A stretch of DNA of 56,658 bases from an uncultured Muribaculaceae bacterium (GTDB lineage Bacteria; Bacteroidota; Bacteroidia; Bacteroidales; Muribaculaceae). The stretch spans positions 1 through 56,658 of the forward strand of contig CAMWRV010000011.1 in NCBI GenBank assembly GCA_947176745.1, written 5' to 3'. Below the pieces are notes generated by a model. The model searched no databases. It was not told the DNA's origin and saw nothing but the letters and a program-made list of their open reading frames with translations. Numbering within the stretch: the first letter of the stretch is position 1; the number at the start of each line of letters is the position of its first letter. The translations under genes were made by a program, and so were the position numbers. Positions 34,848 through 42,695 of the stretch are shown here, in pieces.

Positions 34848-35264
34848 ATGACAATAACCGTAAAATCGGAAAAGGATATTGACCGTGCCGCCCGCGAGTT
34901 TCTCGATACCGCGGGCTCACGGCGCCACGTAGCGTTCCACGCCCCGATGGGCGCGGGCAAAACTACATTCACAAGCGCGATATGTCGCGTCCTTGGAGTG
35001 ACCGACGACGTGTCGTCGCCGACATTCAGCATCATCAACGAATATCGCGACCGGGATAACCGGCCGGTGTTTCATTTCGATTTCTACCGCATCGACAATG
35101 ACGCGCAGGCGTTCGATCTCGGACTTGACGAGTATTTCGACTCGGGCGCGCTCTGCCTGATGGAATGGCCGGAAAACGCGGAAGCGTTTCTTCCCGACGA
35201 CACACTGCACGTCAGCATCGGCGTTCTCGATGACGGCTCGCGCATAATAAGCTTCGACGACTGA
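34848..35264 (+). CDS. tsaE: tRNA threonylcarbamoyladenosine biosynthesis ATPase TsaE
   Basis: TsaE is the ATPase that supports TsaB-TsaD in making the t6A modification on tRNAs that read ANN codons. The 138-residue protein is full length. It has the P-loop GAGKTT (residues 35-40), VSSPTFSIINEY, the HFDFYRI segment and LMEWPE, all conserved in TsaE. birA starts three bases after its stop. It is the first gene of the plus-strand run and has a promoter box at 34812. Confidence 0.95.
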   Translation: MTITVKSEKDIDRAAREFLDTAGSRRHVAFHAPMGAGKTTFTSAICRVLGVTDDVSSPTFSIINEYRDRDNRPVFHFDFYRIDNDAQAFDLGLDEYFDSGALCLMEWPENAEAFLPDDTLHVSIGVLDDGSRIISFDD

Positions 35265-35267
35265 CCT

Positions 35268-36005
35268 ATGGATTTTCTGCTTCTTGAACAGGTGGACTCG
35301 ACCAACAGCTATGTGTCGCACCACGCCGCATCGCTGGCCGACATGACGATGGTTATCGCCGACTCTCAGACCGCAGGGCGCGGGCAGCGGGGCAACTCCT
35401 GGGAATCGGAACCGGGAAAGAATCTGACTTTCACGCTTCTTCACCGCCCGAAGGGCGTTCTGCCGCGCGAGCAGTTCGCAATCAGCGAGGCGACCGCCCT
35501 TGCAGTGGCCGATTTTCTGGAGGAGAACGGTATCAGTGCCGCAGTGAAGTGGCCCAACGACATCTACGTCGGCGACCGCAAGATTGCCGGAATACTGATC
35601 GAGCACTCGCTGACCGGCTCGGCCATAACCGACAGCCGTATCGGAGTCGGGCTCAACGTCAACCAGCTGGAGTTCCGCAGCGATGCGCCGAACCCTGTCT
35701 CGATGCGCCAGCTCACAGGGCAGGACTACGACATAAGCCGCACGGCGGCGCGTGTCGGCGCGCATCTTGAGCGCAGACTCGCCATGGCCTCGACTCCCGA
35801 GGGAAGAGAGACGCTACACGCCGAATTCCGCCGCAGGCTTTGGCGCGGCGACGGCGGCGCGTATCCGTTCAGACGGCGGGGAGAGGAGGTAATATTCCAC
35901 GGAGTGATCACCGGAGTTTCGCCCGAGGGACCGCTCTCGGTCCGCGACACCGCCACCGGCGAGACTTCGGAATTCATGTTCAAGGAGGTGGAGTTTGTGC
36001 TCTGA
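35268..36005 (+). CDS. birA: Biotin-[acetyl-CoA-carboxylase] ligase, monofunctional
   Basis: This enzyme activates biotin with ATP and attaches it to the carrier domain of biotin-dependent carboxylases. The 245-residue protein has the catalytic domain (AGRGQRGNSW at residues 36-45; KWPNDIYVGDRKIAGILIE; GVGLNVNQ) and a C-terminal SH3-like cap. It lacks the N-terminal DNA-binding domain of E. coli BirA, so it should not be a repressor. It lies three bases after tsaE and 36 bases before the flippase-like gene. Confidence 0.93.
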   Translation: MDFLLLEQVDSTNSYVSHHAASLADMTMVIADSQTAGRGQRGNSWESEPGKNLTFTLLHRPKGVLPREQFAISEATALAVADFLEENGISAAVKWPNDIYVGDRKIAGILIEHSLTGSAITDSRIGVGLNVNQLEFRSDAPNPVSMRQLTGQDYDISRTAARVGAHLERRLAMASTPEGRETLHAEFRRRLWRGDGGAYPFRRRGEEVIFHGVITGVSPEGPLSVRDTATGETSEFMFKEVEFVL

Positions 36006-36041
36006 GCCATTCTCTCTCCCGACGACAATAACAACTACAAG

Positions 36042-37121
36042 ATGAAAACCTGGAAAAAGATTCTCACATACGCGGTGCGCTGGCTTCTGCCGCTTGCGCT
36101 GACCGTATTGCTGCTCTCCTATATGTTCCGCAAGGTCGACTTCGCCGACATGTGGGACATTGTGACACACGGCGTAGACTACTGGTGGATCCTGCTTGCC
36201 ATGGCGATCAGCGTGTTCAGCCACGTGTTCCGCGCCCTGCGCTGGCGGATTCAGCTGCGAAGTCTCGGCATCAGGCCTCCGCTCATGGCTCTGATATGCT
36301 CCATATTCGGCACTTACGCGCTCAATCTAGTGTTTCCGCGTCTTGGCGAGATATGGCGGTGCACCTACATAGCTCGCCGCGAGCACAAGCCTTTCACGGA
36401 GGTGGTCGGCTCGATGGTGGCCGACAGGCTCTCCGACGCAGTGATGGTGCTGTCTCTTACACTGCTCGCCTTTGTGGTGGCAGCCCCGGCTATCGAGGCG
36501 TTTCTTGTGAAGTATCCTGTCGGACAAGGACTTGTCGGGGCATTCTCCAATCCCTGGACATGGACGCTGCTTTTCGGAGGCGCGGCTCTGATCTGGGGGA
36601 TATTCCACTTCTGGCGCACCTGCGGGCCGGTCAGCAAGGCTCTGAGGTGGATCGGCGAGATGTGGCACGGTTTTGCTTCGGTGGCGTCGATGAAGGGGAA
36701 ATGGGCGTTCGCCGGTTATACTTTTGCCATCTGGGGTTGTTATTATTTCCAGCTGTACGTGGCGTTTTTCGCTTTCCCTTTCACCCGCGACCTGTGCGCC
36801 GAACCGTCGCTCGGTTTCGGACTCGCACCATGTCTTGTGGCGTTTGTGCTAAGCTCGATCGGAATGGCCGTGCCAAGCAACGGAGGTCTCGGACCCTGGA
36901 ACATCGCCATAATGTTCGGACTCGCTGTCTACGGCATATCAGACGCCGAGGGAACGGCGTTCTCCATGCTTCAGTGGTCAGGCCAGACGGTGATGCTCAT
37001 AATCTTAGGCATATACACCATGGTCTATATAGCTTTTGACAGAAAAGAGCGCAAGGAGACACCGAAGGCTGTAAAAATGGCCGAAAGCGTATATCGGCCG
37101 CAGCTCGACCAGGAATCTTAA
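36042..37121 (+). CDS. Lysylphosphatidylglycerol synthase transmembrane (flippase-like) family protein
   Basis: A 359-residue membrane protein with about eight hydrophobic helices. The N-terminal lysylphosphatidylglycerol synthase TM (UPF0104-like) pattern is present: FRALRWRIQLRSLGIRPPLMALICSIFGTYALNLVFPRLGEIWRCTYIARRE, and later SSIGMAVPSNGGLGPWNIAIMFGL. The family is thought to move lipids across the membrane; the aminoacyl-transfer domain of MprF is absent. It is probably co-transcribed with birA and the small membrane protein that follows. Confidence 0.8.
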   Translation: MKTWKKILTYAVRWLLPLALTVLLLSYMFRKVDFADMWDIVTHGVDYWWILLAMAISVFSHVFRALRWRIQLRSLGIRPPLMALICSIFGTYALNLVFPRLGEIWRCTYIARREHKPFTEVVGSMVADRLSDAVMVLSLTLLAFVVAAPAIEAFLVKYPVGQGLVGAFSNPWTWTLLFGGAALIWGIFHFWRTCGPVSKALRWIGEMWHGFASVASMKGKWAFAGYTFAIWGCYYFQLYVAFFAFPFTRDLCAEPSLGFGLAPCLVAFVLSSIGMAVPSNGGLGPWNIAIMFGLAVYGISDAEGTAFSMLQWSGQTVMLIILGIYTMVYIAFDRKERKETPKAVKMAESVYRPQLDQES

Positions 37122-37138
37122 ACAAGAATCTAAAAACC

Positions 37139-37729
37139 ATGAACATATACGACGACAACGAGAAGGATGACTTCTTCGAGAACTCAGAAATTCCAGAGAA
37201 ACGGAAAGAACCTAAAAAACCTGTCTATACACCCGATGACCCCCGATATTGGGAGGAACCGGAAGATGAGTTCGAACATCTCCGTCCTGCCCCCGGGAGG
37301 CACTGGAAACTCTGGATTTGGATCGCTGCCGCGGGGATTGCGGCCGGGCTGCTGTGGGCCGGATACCTGCGGATGTTCCAGCCTTACGTGGAGCATTCGA
37401 CCCAGTATGGCTATGTGGAGAACATAGAGAAGCGAGGTGACCTGTTCAAGACTTACGAGGGTGTTCTTCTGCCCTACAAGAATCTGATGGATACGACTCG
37501 CGTATACGAAGGAGACTTTAAGTTCTCGACAGCCAATCCGGGCATTGCGGCAACGCTCAAGGAAGTACAGTACGCCAACCGCCCGGTTCGCGTCATCTAC
37601 AGTGTATACCACACCGCTATGCCCTGGCGCGGAGACACCAGAATTATAATCACGCGTGTGGATTCGGTCAACGAACGCGATATCCTTCCGCCCGACCTCC
37701 AGCCCGAAACACTGCGCAAGAACAACTGA
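37139..37729 (+). CDS. Single-pass membrane protein of unknown function
   Basis: A 196-residue protein with a charged cytoplasmic N-terminus (NIYDDNEKDDFFENSEIPEKRKEPKKP), one membrane helix at about residues 56-75 (LWIWIAAAGIAAGLLWAGYL) and a periplasmic C-terminal domain (YGYVENIEKRGDLFKTYEGVLLPYKNLMDTTRVYEGDF). The pattern recalls a conserved Bacteroidales hypothetical family, but no function is assigned. It begins 17 bases after the flippase-like gene and overlaps the next gene by one base. Confidence 0.75.
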   Translation: MNIYDDNEKDDFFENSEIPEKRKEPKKPVYTPDDPRYWEEPEDEFEHLRPAPGRHWKLWIWIAAAGIAAGLLWAGYLRMFQPYVEHSTQYGYVENIEKRGDLFKTYEGVLLPYKNLMDTTRVYEGDFKFSTANPGIAATLKEVQYANRPVRVIYSVYHTAMPWRGDTRIIITRVDSVNERDILPPDLQPETLRKNN

Positions 37730-38610
37730 TGACACTCTATCGCCATTACGCAACTATGTTCTCTGACAGCCTGTTTACGTCGGTATGCCGCAGGATGTCT
37801 CTTCTCTGTGCCGTCCTCTTCCCAGCATGCGTCATGTCGGCGGCGGCAACACCGGAAGTGCGCGACTCGGTACTTGTCATTGCGGGAGGCACAGAAAAAA
37901 TCGCCGACCGAGCGTTTGCCGACCGCACGGATTTCAACCGGGTGGAATTCGCCTCCCCGTGCGTTCTTAGAGAAATCGGAGAGTATGCGTTTCTGGGATG
38001 CACGAATCTGCGCGACATTCCTCTCCCCTCTTCTCTGCGCAAGATCGGAGAGGGGGCGTTCAGGGAGTGCGGCGCGCTCACTGCGATATCATTGCCTCGG
38101 GGCGTGACAGCCATCCCCCGGCAGGCGTTCGCATGGTGCGAGGAACTGAGAGAGACGTCGCTGCCGGAGACGGTGACCGACATCGCGGCTCATGCGTTCG
38201 CCTACTGCGCGTCGCTCGACAGCATCCGCATTCCGCGAAGGGTCACTCATATCGGCTCGAACGCATTCTCCTTCTGCGGGAGTCTCACGCAGATCTCGCT
38301 CCCGGCAAGCGTGCGCGAACTCGAGTCTTATGCGTTTTCTGAGTGCGTGTCGCTGCGATCGGCCACACTTCCGGCCAACGGCAATCTGCTCGGAGAACTG
38401 ATATTCAGCGGGTGCCGCAGTCTGGAGTCAGTGACGGTCAATTCCTCTGTTGTGCCGGCATTCGACTGCGCCAGCACGCTTTTCGAAGATAACGAACGGG
38501 ACATGTACAAGAAATGCCGGCTCTACGTGCCGGCACGTTCCGTAGATGCCTACCGCCGTGCCGGCGGATGGTGTCTTTTCGACGACATCCTACCCATTCA
38601 GACCCGCTGA
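37729..38610 (+). CDS. Secreted BspA-like leucine-rich repeat protein
   Basis: A protein of up to 293 residues built from BspA/LRR_5 repeats, each about 23 residues long: IGEYAFLGCTNLRDIPLPSSL, IGEGAFRECGALTAISLPRGV, IPRQAFAWCEELRETSLPETV, IAAHAFAYCASLDSIRIPRRV, IGSNAFSFCGSLTQISLPASV and LESYAFSECVSLRSATLP. It ends with YVPARSVDAYRRAGGWCLFDDILPI, a common BspA cap. There is a hydrophobic signal (LLCAVLFPACVMSAAA); the true start may be the ATG at 37756 or 37795 instead of 37729, which overlaps the previous stop. No T9SS tail. Likely a surface binding protein. Confidence 0.8.
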   Translation: MTLYRHYATMFSDSLFTSVCRRMSLLCAVLFPACVMSAAATPEVRDSVLVIAGGTEKIADRAFADRTDFNRVEFASPCVLREIGEYAFLGCTNLRDIPLPSSLRKIGEGAFRECGALTAISLPRGVTAIPRQAFAWCEELRETSLPETVTDIAAHAFAYCASLDSIRIPRRVTHIGSNAFSFCGSLTQISLPASVRELESYAFSECVSLRSATLPANGNLLGELIFSGCRSLESVTVNSSVVPAFDCASTLFEDNERDMYKKCRLYVPARSVDAYRRAGGWCLFDDILPIQTR

Positions 38611-38628
38611 CAAAAAAAATCAGACCTG

Positions 38629-38705
38629 CAAGTCAAAAAAACAGGCAGCCGCATGCAAACAGGTGCGGCTGCCTTACGGCGTCTCAGGCCACAAAAAGAG
38701 ACGCC
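38629..38705 (-). terminator. Double hairpin after the YD-repeat gene
   Basis: Two perfect stems lie in tandem: GGCGTCTC/GAGACGCC (38678-38685 and 38698-38705) and GGCAGCCGCA/TGCGGCTGCC (38644-38653 and 38664-38673). On the minus strand the second is followed by CTGTTTTTTTGACTT, a classic intrinsic terminator for the gene at 38732. Confidence 0.8.
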
Positions 38706-38731
38706 GATATATTATATCAGGGTTTTACGAT

Positions 38732-39913
38732 TTACTTTCGAATCTTAATGACTCCGTTACGGGCCACAACACAGTACGTGCCGGATACGAGACCTGACAT
38801 ATCTATGCCGCCGTCTGAATAAGCACCTCTGTATACCACAGATCCGTCAGTGGTGTATACGCTGACAAGTGATCCCTGATCGACACCGCCCAGAACAAGA
38901 TGCCCGTCGCGGAAACCACCCGTAAGCGCACTGCCCGATACCGGCTCGCCGAACACATTGCCTACACCCGCGAGAGAACGCTCATACACATACGACCACT
39001 TGGTGATAAAAGCCATTTCTCCGGTGTTTCTGTCAACCGCATATTCATTCATGGCTTCAGGGGCTTCCGTAAACAGGCTGTAAAGCTGATTTGTTTCCTT
39101 TGACTCAATATTGAATGGAAAATCGATATCGTCTACAGGAGCCGGACTGATCTCGTCAGGATACAGAAACTCATTTTTCGAAGTTTCAGCACCCGAATCA
39201 CCGAAGTCCGCCCTCTTGACAAGACGTCCGTTTTCATCATATGTGAAAGATATGCCTCCGAGTGACATTTCCTCTGCGGTAAACATATCGATATACCACG
39301 TCTCTACTTTCGCAAGACGCGATTCTTCGTCGTATGAATAGTCATCATGCCCGCTTAGGACGAATTCTTTGGTAAAAAAGTCGGAATAGTATTGATCGAG
39401 TCTTTCGAGAAGCCCTGACTCGTTGTAGACATATTCCAGACGCTGGATTTCATCGGTTTTCTCAAGATCCCAGAATGTACGCTCCATCTTGAGCCTGCCA
39501 TCTTCATCATACTCATATGAAATGACGCCTCCAAGATCAGAGGGAACCTCGATTCTATCGAAGTTATTGTAGTTGACACGCTGCACGAGACGTCCCTGAT
39601 CGTCATAGGTGTATTCGATCAGGCAGGCATAGAGCCATTGGGTGTGATCCTCACCACCGACAATCTCTATATCCTGATAGAGATGCTCCTTTGTCTGCCG
39701 ACCCTCATCATCATAGTCGAGCACTGAGATTGAATTGTATTCGGGATACCACCCGTCATAATTGTAGATCCAATTGACGAGATTCTTGTCATTGTAGCGG
39801 TATGACTTTTTCATTTCGATCGCAGGTGCATCGACAGCCACAAGCACCCAGCTCTTCTGGGAAAACGACGGCAAGGCCAGAAGAAGGGTCATACTGAGTA
39901 AGATTTTTCTCAT
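38732..39913 (-). CDS. Secreted YD-repeat-like protein with T9SS-type tail
   Basis: A 393-residue exported protein with a signal peptide (MRKILLSMTLLLALPSFS). The middle holds several YD/RHS-like repeats: YTYDDQGRLVQRVNY, YEYDEDGRLKMERTF, YVYNESGLLERLDQY, YSYDEESRLAKVETW and FTYDENGRLVKRADF. The C-terminus (VSVYTTDGSVVYRGAYSDGG... GTYCVVARNGVIKIRK) is a T9SS type A-like tail. There is no toxin-like C-terminal extension as in large RHS proteins. Its leader contains the structured element at 39952-40110. Confidence 0.75.
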   Translation of the reverse strand: MRKILLSMTLLLALPSFSQKSWVLVAVDAPAIEMKKSYRYNDKNLVNWIYNYDGWYPEYNSISVLDYDDEGRQTKEHLYQDIEIVGGEDHTQWLYACLIEYTYDDQGRLVQRVNYNNFDRIEVPSDLGGVISYEYDEDGRLKMERTFWDLEKTDEIQRLEYVYNESGLLERLDQYYSDFFTKEFVLSGHDDYSYDEESRLAKVETWYIDMFTAEEMSLGGISFTYDENGRLVKRADFGDSGAETSKNEFLYPDEISPAPVDDIDFPFNIESKETNQLYSLFTEAPEAMNEYAVDRNTGEMAFITKWSYVYERSLAGVGNVFGEPVSGSALTGGFRDGHLVLGGVDQGSLVSVYTTDGSVVYRGAYSDGGIDMSGLVSGTYCVVARNGVIKIRK

Positions 39914-39933
39914 AAGCGTAAGTTTTAAATTAA

Positions 39934-40089
39934 ATGAAAAAATTGTTTAGAACCCATCCCTCTAATGCAGGGGGCGCAGATTTCGGTCAGATCCAGTCTT
40001 GCAGGAGAAGGAGCATAGCGGGCTATGCGACTGAACCTGCAACGGCAATGATGGCCGATTTCTTCGAAAATGCACCGCGCCTGCAATAA
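39934..40089 (+). CDS. Possible 51-residue peptide encoded in a structured element
   Basis: An open frame of 51 codons runs from ATG 39934 to TAA 40087-40089. Its peptide reads NAGGADFGQIQSCRRRS in the first part and ATAMMADFFENAPRLQ at the end. No ribosome-binding site stands out and the strand is opposite to the flanking genes. On the minus strand the same bases lie in the leader of the YD-repeat gene and also form a 59-codon frame (40104-39925). The peptide may be real, or the element may be a structured RNA or repeat whose frames are open by chance. Confidence 0.3.
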   Translation: MKKLFRTHPSNAGGADFGQIQSCRRRSIAGYATEPATAMMADFFENAPRLQ

Positions 40090-40110
40090 CAATTTTTGCA
40101 GCATGGGATC
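39952..40110. repeat. Structured element with nested inverted repeats
   Basis: A compact, GC-rich block within A+T-rich intergenic DNA. A central stem GCATAG/CTATGC (40010-40015 and 40020-40025) lies inside TTGCAGG/CCTGCAA (39996-40002 and 40033-40039), separated by seven-base internal loops on each side. An outer pairing joins TGCAG...GCGC with GCGC...CTGCA, and the ends carry CCCAT and ATGGG. The promoter at 40148-40141 would transcribe it as part of the leader of the gene at 39913. It resembles a mobile or widely repeated intergenic element. Confidence 0.55.
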
Positions 40111-40140
40111 TTAATTTAGCTGAACATTTCTTAACAGATG

Positions 40141-40171
40141 CAAATATAGATACAACTTTTTAATTTTGCAA
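40141..40171 (-). promoter_or_regulatory. Promoter of the YD-repeat gene
   Basis: On the minus strand TATATTTG covers 40148-40141 with TTG at 40171-40169, 20 bases apart. It would give a leader of roughly 220 bases that contains the whole structured element. From here to 40388 no convincing gene is seen; the sequence is A+T rich with a small CCATCC/GGATGG hairpin near 40356-40377. Confidence 0.55.
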
Positions 40172-40396
40172 CTATTTTCTTATTTTTTATTCCATAATGA
40201 CAATATTTTCAATATTCAACTTTTGGCATATCTCAACAGAACATACATAACCGATGCATTCAAATACCTAATATTTCTACCAGCCGCAAACCGATTTTTA
40301 CTTGCCGAACTACAAATAGACAACAGACACCATTCTTTCGAAGTTTCATTAAGACCCCATCCCCAAAAAAAAGGATGGAAGAGTGCCTGACAAGAA

Positions 40397-40471
40397 AACC
40401 CGGCCTGACCACATTTCCGCCGGTGTGGAAATCAGATTTCAACCGACAGAAATACGGACAGCGGCCGGGTT
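40397..40471 (-). terminator. Terminator of the MATE-PAS-ridA operon
   Basis: AACCCGGCC (40397-40405) and GGCCGGGTT (40463-40471) are perfect arms enclosing a smaller ATTTCC/GGAAAT hairpin. On the minus strand the structure is followed by TTTTCTTG. It lies 35 bases past the ridA stop. Confidence 0.6.
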
Positions 40472-40505
40472 GTAACACAGAGGGAGCGTGTAACGCAGAA
40501 GGAAA

Positions 40506-40880
40506 TCAGCGCGACGCGATCACCTCGATCTCAACGAGCGCTCCCATCGGCAGAGCCTTGACGGCGAATGCCGAGCGGGCGGGATAGGGCTGCGAGAATG
40601 TCTCGCCATATACCTCGTTCATCTCGGCGAAGAGGCTCATGTCGGCGAGAAGCACGGTAGTCTTTACCACGTTGTTGATGTCAAGTCCTTCTTCGGCGAG
40701 TATGGCCTTTACGTTTGCGAGGCTCTGGCGAGTCTGCTCCTTGATATCCTCCGGCATCTTGCCGGTGGCGGGATCGATGGGAAGCTGACCCGAGCAGAAA
40801 ATGAGACCTTCTGTTCTGATGGCCTGCGAATAGGGACCGATGGCGGCCGGAGCATTCTTTGTTGCGATTGCTTCTTTCAT
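40506..40880 (-). CDS. ridA: RidA family enamine/imine deaminase
   Basis: RidA hydrolyses reactive enamine and imine intermediates released by PLP enzymes. The 124-residue protein is typical in length and has the family's signature: GPYSQAI (residues 15-21), FCSGQLPIDPATG, and the active-site strand YPARSAFAVKALPMGALVEIEVIA with Arg102 and Glu118. It is the last gene of an operon with a MATE transporter and a PAS protein; 37 bases separate it from the PAS gene. Confidence 0.93.
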   Translation of the reverse strand: MKEAIATKNAPAAIGPYSQAIRTEGLIFCSGQLPIDPATGKMPEDIKEQTRQSLANVKAILAEEGLDINNVVKTTVLLADMSLFAEMNEVYGETFSQPYPARSAFAVKALPMGALVEIEVIASR

Positions 40881-40917
40881 GATTTTCTATATTAAGGGTT
40901 CAACGATAGGTTGCTGA

Positions 40918-41268
40918 TTATTCTCTTACGTAATGCGGCATCTCCTCGGGCACGACCATCGAGATCTCGACAAGTCCGCCGACAGATCCGTCTTCACACC
41001 GCCAGGGAGTCTGGTGGATGATCTTCTTCTGACCGTTCTTTGATATGGAGTAGGTGTTGGAAGCGCCCTCGGCGAGCAGACGGCGGATTGTCTCTGCTGC
41101 TTTCGGGGGATGATATTCATACAGGCTGTGCCCTGTAACATCGCCATAGCGGGCAAATGTCTCGCGCGAACGCCGGTTCATGTATATGACCCGGGCTTCG
41201 GCGTCGCACACCGTCACCGCACAGTCGAGGCCTTCTGCCCATTGCGGTATAATCTCTCTGATTTCCAT
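40918..41268 (-). CDS. Stand-alone PAS domain protein
   Basis: A 116-residue protein that is essentially one PAS domain: LDCAVTVCDAEARVIYMNRRSRETFARYGDVTGHSLYEYHPPKAAETIRRLL, then a beta-sheet part (QKKIIHQTPWRCEDGSVGGLVEISMVV). There is no kinase, cyclase or DNA-binding domain, so any output must go through a partner. It is between the MATE transporter gene (six bases away) and ridA. The ligand is not predictable. Confidence 0.8.
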   Translation of the reverse strand: MEIREIIPQWAEGLDCAVTVCDAEARVIYMNRRSRETFARYGDVTGHSLYEYHPPKAAETIRRLLAEGASNTYSISKNGQKKIIHQTPWRCEDGSVGGLVEISMVVPEEMPHYVRE

Positions 41269-41274
41269 GATATC

Positions 41275-42630
41275 TTATTTTATCTGTATTCGTTTGAAAG
41301 CCACTGCCGCGAGCAGTGTTGCCACAAGCAGGGCGACATTGAAACTATAGTAGACTCCGGTGCCCTGCCAGTCTAACACGACAGCAAACAGCAGGAGCAC
41401 CGGCACCCCGACGAGCATATAGCTGACAACCGAAATCCATAACAGAGGGCGCACCTGCGAGGTGCCCCTGATGGCATTCATGAACGTAAGCTGCGCGGCG
41501 TCGAGATACTGATAGAGCACAAGCGGGATGATCAGCAGCTCGCCTGCCGCCACGACCCTGCTGTCGGGGGTGAACATTCCGATCAGCTGGTGAGAGAAGA
41601 CCACCATCACCAGCGACGAGAATGTGGCGAGAAGCATGTTGAGGTGCATACCGGCCCGGGCGGTCAGTCCGGCGGCACGGCCGTCGCGCAGTCCGCAAAA
41701 GTTGGCCACACGTATCGACACGGCTATGCCGAAGCTCATGTAGAGCATGAATCCGAGCTGGCCGATCGTGTTGACCACCTGATAGGCGGCAAGCTGGATC
41801 TTGCCGAACCATCCGCACACCACCGCGCCGAACGACCACAGCGAGCATTCCACTCCTGTCTGGATCATGACGGGATATGATGTCTCCCAGACTTTCATCC
41901 GCTCCTTGCCGAGCGGGCCGGAGGCGGTGAGTCCTGCGCGGCAACCGCCGTAGCGGCGTGCGCGAAGGAACATGACGGCGATGCCGGCAAAACCGGCGAA
42001 ACGCGCTACGGAGGTAGCGATGCCGGCACCTGTCAGACCGAGCTCCGGAAAACCGAAATGTCCGAATATCAGCAGATAGTTGCCGATTATGTTGACCACG
42101 ATCGCTCCGAGTATGAACCACATCGGAGTGCGTGTGTCGGTCATGCCGTTGCTGGTCTGCGAGAACGTATTGAACAGCGACATAGGCAGGAGTGTGGTCA
42201 GCAGTGTCATGTAATACGGCCTGATGACCGGCAGAAGTTCATCAGGCTGTCCGAAACGGTCGAGCCTGAAATAGAGCAGCGACATTATGAGCGTGAACGC
42301 CAGCGAGACAATCGCGTTGATCTGAAGTCCGGCGCGGACGATACGTCCGGTCTCGTACGGACGCCCCATGGTGAAGAGAGCCCCGACAAGCGGCGTTATG
42401 CCGGCGGCCAGACCCGACAGCATCACCATCGGTATGAGGAAGACGCTGTTGACGAATGCGGAGGCGGCAAGCTGCTCCACTCCATACGCACCCACCATCA
42501 GCGTGTCGGCGAAACTCATCACGATCACGCCAAGCTGTGTGAGCATGACCGGAAATCCGAGCTTCAGCAGAGCCGAATATTCTCCGCCAAAACGCTGCAT
42601 GAAGCTTGAACTTTTTACTGATAGCGCCAT
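41275..42630 (-). CDS. MATE family efflux transporter
   Basis: A 451-residue membrane protein with about twelve hydrophobic helices in two halves. FPVMLTQLGVIVMSFADTLMVGAYGVEQLAASAFVNSVF near the N-terminus is the usual MATE opening, and a related pattern appears after residue 235 (YPVMIQTGVECSLWSFGAVVCGWFGKIQLAAYQVVNTIGQ). It would export cationic or other drugs in exchange for sodium or protons. The ATG at 42630 is used; 42600 is possible. It heads the operon with the PAS and RidA genes and shares a compact divergent promoter region with the SLC6 transporter. Confidence 0.92.
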   Translation of the reverse strand: MALSVKSSSFMQRFGGEYSALLKLGFPVMLTQLGVIVMSFADTLMVGAYGVEQLAASAFVNSVFLIPMVMLSGLAAGITPLVGALFTMGRPYETGRIVRAGLQINAIVSLAFTLIMSLLYFRLDRFGQPDELLPVIRPYYMTLLTTLLPMSLFNTFSQTSNGMTDTRTPMWFILGAIVVNIIGNYLLIFGHFGFPELGLTGAGIATSVARFAGFAGIAVMFLRARRYGGCRAGLTASGPLGKERMKVWETSYPVMIQTGVECSLWSFGAVVCGWFGKIQLAAYQVVNTIGQLGFMLYMSFGIAVSIRVANFCGLRDGRAAGLTARAGMHLNMLLATFSSLVMVVFSHQLIGMFTPDSRVVAAGELLIIPLVLYQYLDAAQLTFMNAIRGTSQVRPLLWISVVSYMLVGVPVLLLFAVVLDWQGTGVYYSFNVALLVATLLAAVAFKRIQIK

Positions 42631-42652
42631 TATTAATTAAGATATTTTTTGC

Positions 42653-42668
42653 TAACTTTGCAAAATTA
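42653..42668. promoter_or_regulatory. Abutting divergent -7 boxes
   Basis: The 16 bases TAACTTTGCAAAATTA hold TAACTTTG on the plus strand (42653-42660, for the SLC6 transporter) directly next to TAATTTTG on the minus strand (42668-42661, for the MATE operon). The two boxes touch, so both promoters cannot be bound at once. Confidence 0.6.
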
Positions 42669-42695
42669 CAAAACTTTTCGCGCAAAAGGATGTCT

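Noticed and set aside
40166..40390. 74-codon open frame on the plus strand after the structured element
   Set aside because: It begins with TTG, lies in A+T-rich DNA, has no ribosome-binding site and no recognisable pattern; a chance frame is more likely.
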